Positions 24,713-34,495 of a stretch of DNA of 64,000 nt are shown here, piece by piece. The translations under genes and the position numbers were made by a program. Position 1 is the first letter of the stretch; each line of letters begins with the position of its first letter. The stretch spans positions 1 to 64,000 of the forward strand of contig JAFQDM010000012.1 in the NCBI GenBank assembly GCA_017416065.1. Reading direction: 5' to 3'. Origin of the DNA: Ruminococcus sp. GTDB taxonomy: Bacteria > Bacillota > Clostridia > Oscillospirales > Acutalibacteraceae. The notes under the pieces were generated by a model. That model ran no database searches, was not told where the DNA came from, and worked only from the letters and a program-made list of their open reading frames with translations.

Positions 24713-25594
24713 ATGATAAGATCTATGACAGGCTACGGCCGAGCAGAAGCAACTCTTGCGGGCAAGGAGATAACGGTTGAGCTCAAAAGCGTAAACCACA
24801 AGTACTTTGAGTTTTCCTGCCGCACCTCCAGAGGCTACGCTTTTCTTGAGGAGAAGCTCAAGTCTTACGTGGGCTCCAGAGTTTCCAGAGGAAAGGTAGA
24901 TATGTACGTTTCTGTTGTGTCCACAGGTGAGAGCGAGGATTGCACGGTTACCGTCAATCACAGTCTTGCAGGCGGTTACGCCAAGGCTCTTGCAGAAATA
25001 TGCGAGCTGTATAAAGTAGAAAACGATGCAACAGCCACAACAATTGCCCGCTTTCCTGACGTTCTCACAGTGCATAAAGCGCCCGAGGATGAGGAGCAGG
25101 TGCTGGAGTCTGTGCTTGCAGTTGCCAAGGAGGCAGTTGACAAGTTCATCTCTATGAGAGAAGCAGAGGGCGAAAGACTCTATGCTGACGTTATGAGCAG
25201 AGCTAAAACGATTCTTGATATTGTGGCAGTTATAGAGGAGCGTTCTCCCGTGCTCGTGGAAGAGTACGAGAAACGCCTGGAGGCACGCATTGTTGAGCTT
25301 GTCGGCAACGATACCTTTGACCGTCAGCGTGTCCTCACAGAGGTAGCCATCTTTGCAGACAAGGTTGCCGTTGCAGAGGAAACGGTCCGACTCCGCAGCC
25401 ATTTCGATCAGCTTGAGTCTATTATGGGTGCAACAGGCGCCATAGGCAGAAAGCTTGATTTCCTTGTGCAGGAGATGAATCGTGAGGCCAACACCATAGG
25501 CTCCAAGGTTCAGGATGCAACCCTTGCACATCAGGTTGTGAATATCAAATCCGAAATCGAGAAGATTCGCGAACAGATCCAGAACATAGAGTGA
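24713..25594 (+). CDS. yicC: YicC/YloC family endoribonuclease
   Basis: A 293-residue protein of the YicC/YloC family, reported as an endoribonuclease acting on structured RNA. The N-terminus MIRSMTGYGRAEA is diagnostic. The VELKSVNHKYFEFSCR and LDFLVQEMNREANTIGSK segments near residues 25 and 245 are also conserved; the latter holds candidate metal-binding residues of the C-terminal DUF1732 part. The start at 24713 has AAAGGA eight bases upstream; an earlier ATG at 24704 overlaps that site. It is first of the yicC-remA-gmk-rpoZ-priA gene order typical of Firmicutes. Confidence 0.95.
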   Translation: MIRSMTGYGRAEATLAGKEITVELKSVNHKYFEFSCRTSRGYAFLEEKLKSYVGSRVSRGKVDMYVSVVSTGESEDCTVTVNHSLAGGYAKALAEICELYKVENDATATTIARFPDVLTVHKAPEDEEQVLESVLAVAKEAVDKFISMREAEGERLYADVMSRAKTILDIVAVIEERSPVLVEEYEKRLEARIVELVGNDTFDRQRVLTEVAIFADKVAVAEETVRLRSHFDQLESIMGATGAIGRKLDFLVQEMNREANTIGSKVQDATLAHQVVNIKSEIEKIREQIQNIE

Positions 25595-25603
25595 GGAATT
25601 ATT

Positions 25604-25849
25604 ATGAAACTCATAAATATCGGCTTCGGAAACGTTGTGTCAGCAGGCAGGCTGGTTGCAGTTGTGAGCCCTGACTCAGCGCCTATCAAACGTATTATTC
25701 AGGATGCAAAGCAGAAGGGGAATCTTGTAGATGCTACTTACGGCAGACGCTGTAAGGCAGTTCTGTTCACAGACAGCGACCACATCATCCTCTCTGCGAT
25801 ATCTCCTGAAACCATAGCAAACAGAACCAACGAGGGGGATGAAAAATGA
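25604..25849 (+). CDS. remA: RemA-type DNA-binding regulator (DUF370)
   Basis: An 81-residue protein. The sequence [20 protein letters not shown] and then [15 protein letters not shown] matches the RemA family. RemA binds DNA and activates biofilm-matrix and osmolyte genes in B. subtilis, forming ring-like oligomers with an exposed arginine-rich surface. Here the RR of YGRRCKAV and R17 are kept. The gene starts ten bases after yicC and overlaps gmk by four bases (ATGA). In Clostridia lacking the Bacillus matrix genes the targets are unknown. Confidence 0.93.
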   Translation: MKLINIGFGNVVSAGRLVAVVSPDSAPIKRIIQDAKQKGNLVDATYGRRCKAVLFTDSDHIILSAISPETIANRTNEGDEK

Positions 25850-26427
25850 GTGAGGATAAAGCAGTAAAGCGCGGTACGCTCTTTGTGTATTCAGGCTGCT
25901 CAGGTGTAGGCAAGGGTACGATTATGAAGGAGCTTCTTGCCCGTAACAAAAAGATAAAGCTTTCAGTTTCAGCCACGACCCGTGACCCCAGACCCGGCGA
26001 GACAAACGGAGTGGAGTATTTCTTCGTAACTCACGATGAATTCAATTCTATGATAGAAGAGGACGGGTTCCTTGAGCACGAGGAATTCTGCGGCAACTAC
26101 TACGGCACACCCAGAAAAGCTGTGGAAGAAATGCTTGACAATGGCTACAATGTTTTTCTTGAGATAGAGGTCAAGGGCGGCGTCAGCGTAATCAACAGGC
26201 ATCCCGAGTGCGTGAGCATATTTATTCTGCCGCCTACTCTGGAAGAACTTGAGCATCGCCTGCGCAGTCGCGGTACCGAAACAGAGGAAGACGTTACCAA
26301 ACGTCTGCAAACGGCGATTGACGAACTCAAGATCGCGCCTTTTTACAAGTATCAGGTTGTAAACGCTGACCTTGAATCTGCAATTGCAGAGGTTTTGGAT
26401 ATCGTATCAAAAGAAACTGCAGATTAA
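25846..26427 (+). CDS. gmk: Guanylate kinase
   Basis: A 193-residue enzyme converting GMP to GDP with ATP. The P-loop is [11 protein letters not shown] (the GKGT variant of the family). GMP-binding residues are in [20 protein letters not shown], then [21 protein letters not shown] and the [13 protein letters not shown] lid. Length is typical. It overlaps remA by four bases. GDP supply is linked to (p)ppGpp control, which acts on this enzyme in many Firmicutes. Confidence 0.97.
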   Translation: MSEDKAVKRGTLFVYSGCSGVGKGTIMKELLARNKKIKLSVSATTRDPRPGETNGVEYFFVTHDEFNSMIEEDGFLEHEEFCGNYYGTPRKAVEEMLDNGYNVFLEIEVKGGVSVINRHPECVSIFILPPTLEELEHRLRSRGTETEEDVTKRLQTAIDELKIAPFYKYQVVNADLESAIAEVLDIVSKETAD

Positions 26428-26502
26428 CATTTCAGCAATATTATTCAGTTTATAAGCATAATGCTTAAAATATTACATTTATTTTTATAGGAGTGACATA
26501 AA

Positions 26503-26706
26503 ATGATCAGAGCATCTATCGACGATATGTTAAGTGGCAAGGAGAGCCGTTACGCACTTGTAATCGGCGTTGCAAAGAGAGCAAGAGAAATTTCTCAGAA
26601 GTTTGAGGACGAGGGCATCGTTACAACCGACAAGCCCGTTCTTCTTGCTATTGATGAATTTAAGAGCCGCAAGTTCAATATTTTAGAGCCAGAGAATGAG
26701 GAGTGA
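26503..26706 (+). CDS. rpoZ: RNA polymerase omega subunit
   Basis: A 67-residue protein that helps fold and hold the beta' subunit. The sequence MIRASIDDMLSGKESRYALV then GVAKRAREI matches omega, with the conserved R-Y-x-L-V-x-x-x-A-K-R-A-R core. Length is at the short end of the Firmicutes range. AGGAG precedes the ATG. The 75-base gap after gmk holds a perfect inverted repeat, TAAGCAT-A-ATGCTTA, at 26453-26467. The stop overlaps the start of priA. Confidence 0.95.
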   Translation: MIRASIDDMLSGKESRYALVIGVAKRAREISQKFEDEGIVTTDKPVLLAIDEFKSRKFNILEPENEE

Positions 26707-29137
26707 TATTCCTCTTGTAGCAGGTGTTGCCGTAGAGGGTACCGTCTATCATTTTGACAAAATCTTTGATTACGCAGTAAGCTCAGAGCTTGCTTTTGCC
26801 GTAAAGCCGGGTTGCAGAGTCATCGTTCCTTTTGCAAGGGGTAATTCTACCCGTCAGGGTATGGTTATGTATCTTAAGGAATCAGACACCACCGGGCTGA
26901 AGAGTGTCTCTTCGGTTCTTGATAAAGAACCCGTTATGAACGAAGAAATGCTCCGACTTGCGGATTTTATGCACAGACACTACTATTGCACCTATTTTGA
27001 GGCTGTCAAGGCAATGCTTCCTGCAGGACTTGGTTTCAATATAACCACTGTGTATACGGCGGTGCAGGGTGCAGAAACTGAAAGCATAGATGCACAGTCA
27101 AAGAGAATCTACGATTACTTGTTGAGCGTGGGAACGCCCCAGAAGCGAGAAAGCCTTATGCATACCTTTGGGCTTGCAGACTTTCAGCCTTTGGAAAAGC
27201 TTGTGCGCTTAGGTATTCTTGCAAAATCCGACGATGCATTCCGCAAGCTTGGAGATAAGTCTGTCAGAATGCTTCGCTTGACAGAGAATGCCGCAGATTT
27301 CAACGGCAAGCTTACCGATAAACAGCAGGCAGTCTTTGATCTTATTTGTGATGCTGGAGAGGCCTCTGTCAAGGAGATCTGCTACTATACGGGTGTAACT
27401 CAGGCTGTTGTTGACGCTGTGGTCAGAAAGGGTATTGCTGAATATTTTGATGCAGAAGCCTTCCGTACACCGCAGACAGAAGCTGCACCTATGCAGGAGT
27501 TTCCCGTGCTTAACGAAGAACAGCAAGCCGCTTTTGAAGGGCTCAGAGAGAAAACACTTGAGCAAAAAGGCAACGTTGCGCTTCTTTACGGAGTTACAGG
27601 CTCAGGAAAAACAGCAGTATTTCTTCGGCTTATTCGTTCTGTGGTTGAAGAGGGCAGAGGAGTCATTGTTATGGTTCCCGAGATTGCCCTCACACCTCAG
27701 CTCGTCTGTAAATTCAAGGGTCTCTTTGGCGACGATGTTGCAATCTTTCACAGCGGTCTTTCCTTAGGAGAGCGACTTGACGAGTTCAAGCGTGTGGAGA
27801 AAGGCTATGCAAAAATAGCAGTAGGCACAAGAAGCGCTGTTTTTGCACCCTTTAAAAGCCTTGGGCTGATCATTATGGACGAGGAGCAGGAGCATACCTA
27901 CAAATCAGAGAATAAGCCCCGCTTCCATGCACGTGATATTGCAAAGTTCAGGTGTAACAGCAGCAGGTGTCTTCTTTTGCTGTCCTCAGCAACCCCCGAC
28001 GTTGAGAGCTTTTATTATGCAAGCACGGGAAGGTATTCTCTTTTCACGCTGCCGAACCGCTTTGGAAGTGCACAGCTTCCCGAGGTGCTCACGGTAGATA
28101 TGAACGAGGAGCTTTCAGCCGGCAACACAACGGGGATATCCTCAGCCTTGCTCACAGCCATCGAGGAAAATTTAAACAATAAAAAGCAATCTATCCTTCT
28201 GATTAACCGCAGAGGGTATAATACCTTTGCCGTCTGCCGCAGTTGCAAAGAGGCGCTTTCCTGTCCTAATTGTTCAATATCCCTCACTTATCATCATGCA
28301 AACAACCGACTGATGTGTCATTATTGCGGATATTCCCAGACTATTTCTCAGAAATGCCCTTCCTGCGGAGAGGAGAGCCTCCAATATTGTGGGGCAGGTA
28401 CCCAGCGTGCAGAGGAAACTCTTGGCGAGCTTTTTCCCGAAGCTCGGATTCTGCGTATGGATGCAGACTCAGTTATGCACAAAAACGCTCACGAAAAGCT
28501 CCTCTCTGCCTTTGCAAGGGGAGAGTATGATATTCTCATAGGTACTCAGATGGTTGCAAAGGGTCTTGATTTCCCAAATGTCACCTTGGTAGGTGTTCTT
28601 TCTGCAGATCAGATGCTTTACAGCGACGATTACCGCAGCTTTGAGCGTGCATTTTCCATGCTTACTCAGGTTGTGGGCAGAAGCGGCAGAGGTCAGGAAA
28701 AGGGCAGAGCCATAATTCAGACTTATACACCGGAAAATCCCATAATCGAGCTTTCGGCAAATCAGGACTACAATGCCTTTTATGCTGACGAGATAGATAT
28801 CCGCAAAGGCTTGACCTATCCTCCTTTTTCAGATATCCTGCTCATAGGATTTTTAGGAGAAAATAAAGCAAAGACCATTGCCTGCTCCCAGGACTTTGTG
28901 CAGAAGCTCAAGGTTTTGTGTGAAGGGGAGTATAAGGACCTGCCCATACGTGCATTAGGTCCCTCGCCTGCTCTTGTTTCAAAGGTAAATAATAAATACA
29001 GATACAAAATAATCATCAAAAGTCGTAACTGCGAGAAGCTTCGTACTCTTATGTCAGATCTTCTCAAACAGTTCGGAAAAGATAAAAAATATCAGGATGT
29101 AACGGTATATATTGACTTGAAGCCACTAAGCTTCTGA
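26696..29137 (+). CDS. priA: Primosomal protein N' (replication restart helicase)
   Basis: An 813-residue SF2 helicase that recognises stalled forks and reloads the replicative helicase. An N-terminal 3'-DNA-end-binding domain and a winged helix precede the helicase lobes. Walker A is GVTGSGKTA, Walker B IIMDEEQEHTY, then SSATPDVESFY. Zinc-binding CxxC pairs fall in CRSCKEALSCPNC and MCHYCGY ... CPSCGEE. Motifs IGTQMVAKGLDFPNVTLVGV and QVVGRSGRG complete the core. Length is typical. The start overlaps the rpoZ end by 11 bases (GAGAATGAGGAG), giving translational coupling. Confidence 0.97.
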   Translation: MRSDIPLVAGVAVEGTVYHFDKIFDYAVSSELAFAVKPGCRVIVPFARGNSTRQGMVMYLKESDTTGLKSVSSVLDKEPVMNEEMLRLADFMHRHYYCTYFEAVKAMLPAGLGFNITTVYTAVQGAETESIDAQSKRIYDYLLSVGTPQKRESLMHTFGLADFQPLEKLVRLGILAKSDDAFRKLGDKSVRMLRLTENAADFNGKLTDKQQAVFDLICDAGEASVKEICYYTGVTQAVVDAVVRKGIAEYFDAEAFRTPQTEAAPMQEFPVLNEEQQAAFEGLREKTLEQKGNVALLYGVTGSGKTAVFLRLIRSVVEEGRGVIVMVPEIALTPQLVCKFKGLFGDDVAIFHSGLSLGERLDEFKRVEKGYAKIAVGTRSAVFAPFKSLGLIIMDEEQEHTYKSENKPRFHARDIAKFRCNSSRCLLLLSSATPDVESFYYASTGRYSLFTLPNRFGSAQLPEVLTVDMNEELSAGNTTGISSALLTAIEENLNNKKQSILLINRRGYNTFAVCRSCKEALSCPNCSISLTYHHANNRLMCHYCGYSQTISQKCPSCGEESLQYCGAGTQRAEETLGELFPEARILRMDADSVMHKNAHEKLLSAFARGEYDILIGTQMVAKGLDFPNVTLVGVLSADQMLYSDDYRSFERAFSMLTQVVGRSGRGQEKGRAIIQTYTPENPIIELSANQDYNAFYADEIDIRKGLTYPPFSDILLIGFLGENKAKTIACSQDFVQKLKVLCEGEYKDLPIRALGPSPALVSKVNNKYRYKIIIKSRNCEKLRTLMSDLLKQFGKDKKYQDVTVYIDLKPLSF

Positions 29138-29162
29138 GCATCCGTTGCAGGAGGTAATTTAA

Positions 29163-29630
29163 ATGGCAATCAGAAATGTAGTTAAAGAAGGCGACGACGT
29201 ACTTCGCAAGTCAGCACGACCTGTTATAGAATTCAATAAAAGACTTCATACTCTCCTTGACGATATGGCAGAGACTATGTATGCAACCAATGGTGTGGGC
29301 CTTGCCGCCAATCAGGTGGGAATCCTCAGACGTGTTGTTGTTATAGACATAGGTGAAGGTCTGATTGAACTTGTAAACCCTGAAATAGTAGAGAAATCAG
29401 GAAATCAGCAGGAGGTTGAGGGTTGCCTTTCTTCTCCAGGTGAGTACGGAATTACAAGCCGTCCCATGCGAGTTAAGGTAGAAGCCTTCAACAGATACGG
29501 TGAAGAAGTAACCTTAGAGGGAGAAGGTCTTCTTGCCCGTGCATTTTGTCACGAGATCGACCATCTTGACGGCATACTGTTCAAAGATAATGTTGTGCGT
29601 ATGCTTTCTCCCGATGAAATTCAAGGCTAA
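29163..29630 (+). CDS. def: Peptide deformylase
   Basis: A 155-residue metalloenzyme removing the formyl group from nascent proteins. Motif 1 is [10 protein letters not shown], motif 2 EGCLSSPG (metal-ligand Cys) and motif 3 HEIDHLDG (two metal-ligand His and the catalytic Glu). The length and motif 2 form (EGCLS) fit type 1 deformylases. AGGAGG precedes the ATG. It is directly followed by fmt, the enzyme that adds the formyl group to initiator tRNA, a classic pair. Confidence 0.97.
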   Translation: MAIRNVVKEGDDVLRKSARPVIEFNKRLHTLLDDMAETMYATNGVGLAANQVGILRRVVVIDIGEGLIELVNPEIVEKSGNQQEVEGCLSSPGEYGITSRPMRVKVEAFNRYGEEVTLEGEGLLARAFCHEIDHLDGILFKDNVVRMLSPDEIQG

Positions 29631-29642
29631 GGAGGAAAACAC

Positions 29643-30560
29643 ATGAATATAGTATTCATGGGAACTCCCGACTTTGCGGTAGTAAGTCTTAAAAGGCTTA
29701 TTGAAGCAGGTCACAATATAAGTGCAGTCTTTACCAAGGTGGATATGCCTCGCGGCAGAAAAATGGTTATGACTCCTCCTGAGGTCAAGGTTTGTGCTCT
29801 TGAGCACGGTCTTACCGTGTATCAGCCTTCAACCCTTAAGGACGAGCAGGTTATTGCTTCAATTAAGGATTTAGCTCCCGATGTAATAGTTGTTGTGGCA
29901 TACGGCAAGCTGCTTCCCAAGGCTGTGCTTGATATCCCAAGGCTTGGGTGTATCAATCTCCACGGCTCATTGTTGCCTAAGTATCGCGGTGCCGCACCAA
30001 TTCAATGGACAGTGCTCAACGGCGACAAAGTAGGCGGCGTTACAACCATGTATATGGGCGAAGGTCTTGACACGGGAGATATTATTCAGAAATACGAGAC
30101 TGAGGTGGGAGAGAACGAGACCTCAGGGGAGCTTTTTGACAGGTTGGCTTCAGCAGGAGCTGATCTTTTGTGCGAAACTCTTGAGCTTCTTGAGAATGGC
30201 TCTGCACCTCGTATTCCTCAGAATGAAGAAGAGGCTTCCTATGCTTCTATGCTGGACAAATCAATGTGCGTCATAGATTGGAACAAATCAGCCGCAGAGG
30301 TTCATAATCTGGTACGTGGGCTTAACCCCTGGCCTGTGGCCCTTACAACACTTGAGGGCAAGCGTATGAAGATAATTTCCACTCGTGTTTCCAACAAGAA
30401 GGGTGCTCCCGGTCAGGTTGTATCAACAAATCCCCTGACAGTTGCCTGCGCAGACGGCTCTGTAGAGATACTGACACTTCAGCCGGAGGGAAAGAAGCCT
30501 ATGGATTCTAAATCTTTCCTTATGGGTCATAGGCTGGATAGCAACAGTTTTTTTGCATAG
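29643..30560 (+). CDS. fmt: Methionyl-tRNA formyltransferase
   Basis: A 305-residue enzyme formylating Met-tRNA(fMet) from 10-formyl-tetrahydrofolate. The sequence IVFMGTPDFAV at the N-terminus, the folate-site motif INLHGSLLPKYRGAAPIQW (catalytic His) and GLDTGDI (catalytic Asp) are present. The C-terminal OB-like domain with RGLNPWPVA binds tRNA. Length is typical. AAGGAGG precedes the ATG, 12 bases after def. Confidence 0.97.
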   Translation: MNIVFMGTPDFAVVSLKRLIEAGHNISAVFTKVDMPRGRKMVMTPPEVKVCALEHGLTVYQPSTLKDEQVIASIKDLAPDVIVVVAYGKLLPKAVLDIPRLGCINLHGSLLPKYRGAAPIQWTVLNGDKVGGVTTMYMGEGLDTGDIIQKYETEVGENETSGELFDRLASAGADLLCETLELLENGSAPRIPQNEEEASYASMLDKSMCVIDWNKSAAEVHNLVRGLNPWPVALTTLEGKRMKIISTRVSNKKGAPGQVVSTNPLTVACADGSVEILTLQPEGKKPMDSKSFLMGHRLDSNSFFA

Positions 30561-30591
30561 ATTTATAGTATAACGATACAGGAGGTATACT

Positions 30592-31350
30592 ATGGGTTAT
30601 TTCACATATTCGTATATGGGATATTTATCTTATCTTATATGGATGTTGCCTGCAATTCTGCTGTCACTTTTTGCTCAGTTTCTGGTGAATTCTGCATATA
30701 ATAAGAACTCGAAAATCAAAAACACGAGGGGTCTTACTGGTGCAGAGGCGGCAAGGCAGGTTTTGCTCAGCAATAATATATCAGACGTTTCCATTGTTCC
30801 TGTTTCAGGTAAGATGACGGATCATTACGACCCGCGTACAAATACAATTCATCTTTCAGAGGGTGTATACAACGCAACGTCTATTGCCGCAGTAGGCATT
30901 GCAGCTCACGAGGCAGGTCACGCAGTTCAGCATGCAGAAGGTTATCTGCCAAATAAGATTCGCACCGTTATGGTTCCTATCACAAACTTCGGTTCCAGAA
31001 TTGGTTGGATACTTATCCTCATAGGTCTTGCAATGTCAGGATTCTACTACTATTCAGAAACTGCAGAGTCTTCCTCATTTACTTACGATCTGGGCGGAAT
31101 TCTGCTTTTACTCGGAATAATTCTGTACAGCACATCCCTTATCTTCACAATTGTGACTTTGCCTGTGGAGTTTAACGCATCCAAACGTGCTCTTCAGACA
31201 ATAGAGGGAAGAAACCTGCTTTCAGAAGACCAGATAGGCGGCGCAAGGCAAACTCTCAGAGCTGCAGCTCTGACCTATGTGGCGGCAGCTGTAACCGCAC
31301 TTTTACAGCTTTTAAGAATCATTATGATGGTTAAACGACGCAGAGATTAA
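30592..31350 (+). CDS. YugP-type membrane zinc metallopeptidase
   Basis: A 252-residue integral membrane peptidase of the neutral zinc metallopeptidase 2 (YugP) family. Membrane segments lie at about 10-30, 135-155, 165-195 and 225-245. The zinc motif HEAGHAVQHAEGY is near residue 105, preceded by DHYDPRTNTIHLSEGVYN. NASKRAL in the third quarter may supply more conserved residues. Length is normal. AGGAGG precedes the ATG. It lies between fmt and rsmB, a position seen in other Clostridia from memory. The substrate is unknown; membrane-protein quality control is a reasonable guess. Confidence 0.9.
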   Translation: MGYFTYSYMGYLSYLIWMLPAILLSLFAQFLVNSAYNKNSKIKNTRGLTGAEAARQVLLSNNISDVSIVPVSGKMTDHYDPRTNTIHLSEGVYNATSIAAVGIAAHEAGHAVQHAEGYLPNKIRTVMVPITNFGSRIGWILILIGLAMSGFYYYSETAESSSFTYDLGGILLLLGIILYSTSLIFTIVTLPVEFNASKRALQTIEGRNLLSEDQIGGARQTLRAAALTYVAAAVTALLQLLRIIMMVKRRRD

Positions 31351-31373
31351 ATGAAATTCACACAGGAGACAGT

Positions 31374-32711
31374 ATGAAGAACGCAAGAGAAGTTGCTTTT
31401 GATGTGCTAAGAAAGGTTTTTGAGGAACAAGCCTACTCTAACCTTGCTCTCGACCACGCACAAAAAGAGAATAACCTTAGTAAACTGGACAGTGCATTTT
31501 GCACTGCCCTGGTTTACGGTGTCCTTGAGCGCCTTCTTACGATTGATTATATTATCCGCAAGCTGTCTTCTGTTCCTTTCAGAAAAATAGAGCCTTCCAC
31601 CCTTGTGATTCTCAGAATGGGTGTTTATCAGATTCTATATATGGACAAGGTGCCCCCCAGTGCGGCTGTAAATGAATGTGTAAATCTTGCAAAGAAAAAG
31701 AAGCTTTTTAAGTCCTCAGGGTTTATCAACGGTCTTCTCCGTTCCTTTATAAGAATGGAAAACAAGCTAATTTTACCTTGTGAATCCGACCGTGTAAAAC
31801 ACCTTTCCGTTAAGTATTCCTGTCCCGAGTATCTTGTTAAGTTGTGGCTTGAGGCTTATGGGGATAATGTAACTCAGGAGATTTTATCTTCACTTGCAGG
31901 CAGACCGCCTCTTACAGTAAAAGTGAATACCTTGCTTACAGACTGCGAGACTCTTGTTGAAAATCTCAGCGAGGAGGGTGTACAGGCGCAAATCTTCCCC
32001 TTTTGTAAAGATATGCTCACACTTAAAGGTACAGGTGCTGTTGACGGTCTCAAAGCTTATGCCTTAGGAGAGTTCTTTGTGCAGGACGGCGCTTCTGCTC
32101 TTTGTGCGGCTTTAAGCGGTGCTAAAAGCGGAGATACTGTTTTTGATGTATGCAGTGCGCCCGGAGGCAAGAGTTTTTCTATGGCAATTGCTATGGAAAA
32201 TAAGGGGCAGATCAGAGCCTTTGATCTGCATCCTCATAAGATCAGACTTATCGAAGCAGGTGCAAAGCGCCTGGGAATTTCAATTATAAACGCATCCTTG
32301 AGAGATGCCGCAAAAGATCAGACCCTCACAGATTTGGCAGATGTTGTACTTTGCGATGTTCCCTGCAGTGGATTCGGAATCCTCAGGCGTAAGCCGGAGA
32401 TAAGGTATAACAAAGCTCAGGATTATGTGAATCTGCCTTCGCTTCAAATGCAGATTCTTGAGAATTCCGCAAAGCTTGTAAAGCCCGGCGGAACTCTTGT
32501 GTACTCAACCTGCACACTTAACCCTGCGGAAAATGGGGATGTGGTAGAAAAATTTCTTTCCTCCCATCCTGAGTTTTCTCCAAAGGCGCTGAATCTTCCT
32601 GACACAGTTGCAAGAAAAGTCAACGAGCCGACTCATATGATAACCCTGATTCCAACTGCAGAGGGCTCAGACGGTTTCTTTGTTGCAACAATGGAAAGGA
32701 GCTCCCTATGA
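31374..32711 (+). CDS. rsmB: 16S rRNA m5C967 methyltransferase
   Basis: A 445-residue S-adenosylmethionine-dependent enzyme making 5-methylcytosine 967 of 16S rRNA. An N-terminal NusB-like RNA-binding domain (about 1-140; AREVAFDVLRKVFE) precedes a RsmB/NOP2 methyltransferase fold. The SAM loop is DVCSAPGGKS. The two cysteines are in DVPCSGFGILRRKPEI (release) and YSTCTLNPAEN (nucleophile). Length matches the family. It overlaps rlmN by four bases (ATGA). Confidence 0.96.
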   Translation: MKNAREVAFDVLRKVFEEQAYSNLALDHAQKENNLSKLDSAFCTALVYGVLERLLTIDYIIRKLSSVPFRKIEPSTLVILRMGVYQILYMDKVPPSAAVNECVNLAKKKKLFKSSGFINGLLRSFIRMENKLILPCESDRVKHLSVKYSCPEYLVKLWLEAYGDNVTQEILSSLAGRPPLTVKVNTLLTDCETLVENLSEEGVQAQIFPFCKDMLTLKGTGAVDGLKAYALGEFFVQDGASALCAALSGAKSGDTVFDVCSAPGGKSFSMAIAMENKGQIRAFDLHPHKIRLIEAGAKRLGISIINASLRDAAKDQTLTDLADVVLCDVPCSGFGILRRKPEIRYNKAQDYVNLPSLQMQILENSAKLVKPGGTLVYSTCTLNPAENGDVVEKFLSSHPEFSPKALNLPDTVARKVNEPTHMITLIPTAEGSDGFFVATMERSSL

Positions 32712-33754
32712 GTCTTGTTGATATCAAATCCATGAGCCACAGCGCTCTTTCTGAGTATATCTGCTCTTTGGGATTTCCGAAATTTCGTGCAGATCAGATC
32801 TATTCATGGCTTCATCAAAAGGGTGTTACCTCATTTTCTCAGATGACAAATCTGCCGAAAAATATGATAGATAAGCTTTCTTCAATATGTTACATTTCTG
32901 TTGCAAATATTGAAAAAAAGCTTGTTTCAAGTTATGATAATACAATAAAATATTTGTTTTCTTTAAGCGACGGAGAGTATGTGGAGGCGGTGGTAATGGA
33001 ATATCACCACGGCTATTCCATGTGTATATCCACTCAGGTCGGATGTAAGATGGGTTGTACCTTCTGTGCTACCGGCAAAGGTGGATTCATCCGCAATCTG
33101 AATGCATCGGAAATGCTTTCTCAGATACATACAGCGCAAAGTGATCTGGGCATACGCATTTCAAACATAGTGCTGATGGGTATGGGTGAACCTCTTGATA
33201 ATTTCACAAACGTTGTGGATTTCTTAAGGCTTGCAACTGACGAAAAGGGCTTGTCTGTAGGTGCAAGGCATATCACCTTGTCTACCTGCGGTCTTGTGCC
33301 GAGAATTTTTGACCTTGCAGATCTGCACATTCCCGTGAATCTTGCATTGTCACTTCACGCACCCACTGACGATATCCGTTCAAAAACCATGCCGGTCAAT
33401 AAAAAGTATCCTATTGATGAGGTACTTAAGGCTTGTAAGTATTATGCTGACACAACAGGCAGAAGAATCACTTATGAATATGCAATGATTCATGGCTTTA
33501 ACGACAGCGACGAGTGTGCGTTCCTGCTTGCCAAAAAGCTCAAAGGCACCTTGTGTCACGTAAATCTTATTCCCGTTAACCCTGTGGAGGGTACGGGCTA
33601 TAATCCAAGCAAAGATAAGCGGCTTGCATCTTTTGTGGGCGTGCTTTCAAAATATAACATAAACGCAACGGTCCGCCGCACTCTTGGTAGTGATATCAAT
33701 GCGTCCTGCGGACAGTTGAGAGGTAAGAATCTAAAAGACAAAGGAGGAGTATAA
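32708..33754 (+). CDS. rlmN: Dual-specificity 23S rRNA/tRNA methyltransferase
   Basis: A 348-residue radical-SAM enzyme making 2-methyladenosine at 23S rRNA A2503 and tRNA A37. The [4Fe-4S] motif C-x3-C-x2-C is in GCKMGCTFCATG. The SAM GEPLDNF motif and ALSLHAP are present. The methyl-carrying cysteine pair includes the one in INASCGQLRG near the C-terminus. Length is typical. It overlaps rsmB by four bases, and the next start follows one base after its stop. Confidence 0.97.
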   Translation: MSLVDIKSMSHSALSEYICSLGFPKFRADQIYSWLHQKGVTSFSQMTNLPKNMIDKLSSICYISVANIEKKLVSSYDNTIKYLFSLSDGEYVEAVVMEYHHGYSMCISTQVGCKMGCTFCATGKGGFIRNLNASEMLSQIHTAQSDLGIRISNIVLMGMGEPLDNFTNVVDFLRLATDEKGLSVGARHITLSTCGLVPRIFDLADLHIPVNLALSLHAPTDDIRSKTMPVNKKYPIDEVLKACKYYADTTGRRITYEYAMIHGFNDSDECAFLLAKKLKGTLCHVNLIPVNPVEGTGYNPSKDKRLASFVGVLSKYNINATVRRTLGSDINASCGQLRGKNLKDKGGV

Positions 33755-33755
33755 C

Positions 33756-34481
33756 TTGGAAGTTTTCAGTAAAAGTGATATAGGCTTAGTCAGAACATCA
33801 AATCAGGACGACTGTCGCTTCGGAGTTTTCTCAACTTCTTGTGCATGGGCTGTAGTTTGCGACGGAATTGGCGGAGCAAACGGCGGCAACGTGGCAAGTG
33901 CCTTGGCAGTAGATGTCATCAGCGAGCAGATAGAGCAGCTCTATGACGAAAAGCTTTCCAAGGAACAGCTTGCAACCCTGCTTACGGATATTGTTCAGCG
34001 TGCAAATACTCAAGTTTTTGACAAAGCTATCTCAGAGCCTTCTCTTGAGGGAATGGGCACTACCTGTGAGTTTGTGCTTGTTAAGGACAAAACGGTTCAT
34101 GTTGTTCATGTTGGTGACAGCCGCACCTATGCTATCCGCGGAGGAAAGATTAAGCAGCTTACAGAGGACCACTCCGTTGTACACGAAATGGTTCGCAGGG
34201 GAGAGATAACCCCCGAAGAAGCAGCCAATCATCCCAATAAAAATATAATCACAAGAGCTCTGGGTATTCGTCCCGAGGTTTGTATTGATTATATAGAGGC
34301 AAATTTCACATACGGAGATGTTCTTCTTATTTGTACAGACGGACTTACTAACTGTGTTTCTACAGGCGATATTGTCAAGATAGTACACGAAAACCGTGGA
34401 GAAGATATGACGAATAAGCTTGTAGACAAAGCAAAAGAGGGCGGCGGCACGGATAATATAACCGTTACCGTTGTTTATTAA
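33756..34481 (+). CDS. prpC: PP2C-type Ser/Thr protein phosphatase (TTG start)
   Basis: A 241-residue Mg/Mn-dependent phosphatase that reverses phosphorylation by the PASTA kinase encoded next. Metal-binding aspartates are in RTSNQDD, CDGIGGANGG, HVGDSRTYAIRGG, CTDGLTN and GGTDNITVTVV. The start codon is TTG at 33756, with AAAGGAGG eight to nine bases upstream and no ATG at the right place. It begins one base after rlmN. The pairing prpC-prkC-rsgA is standard in Firmicutes. Confidence 0.95.
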   Translation: MEVFSKSDIGLVRTSNQDDCRFGVFSTSCAWAVVCDGIGGANGGNVASALAVDVISEQIEQLYDEKLSKEQLATLLTDIVQRANTQVFDKAISEPSLEGMGTTCEFVLVKDKTVHVVHVGDSRTYAIRGGKIKQLTEDHSVVHEMVRRGEITPEEAANHPNKNIITRALGIRPEVCIDYIEANFTYGDVLLICTDGLTNCVSTGDIVKIVHENRGEDMTNKLVDKAKEGGGTDNITVTVVY

Positions 34482-34495
34482 GGAGGTAACTCTAT

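Noticed and set aside
24695..25531. Long minus-strand open frame of about 278 codons
   Set aside because: It lies wholly antisense to yicC, a clear family member; its product is Cys/His/Leu-rich low-quality sequence with no ribosome site.
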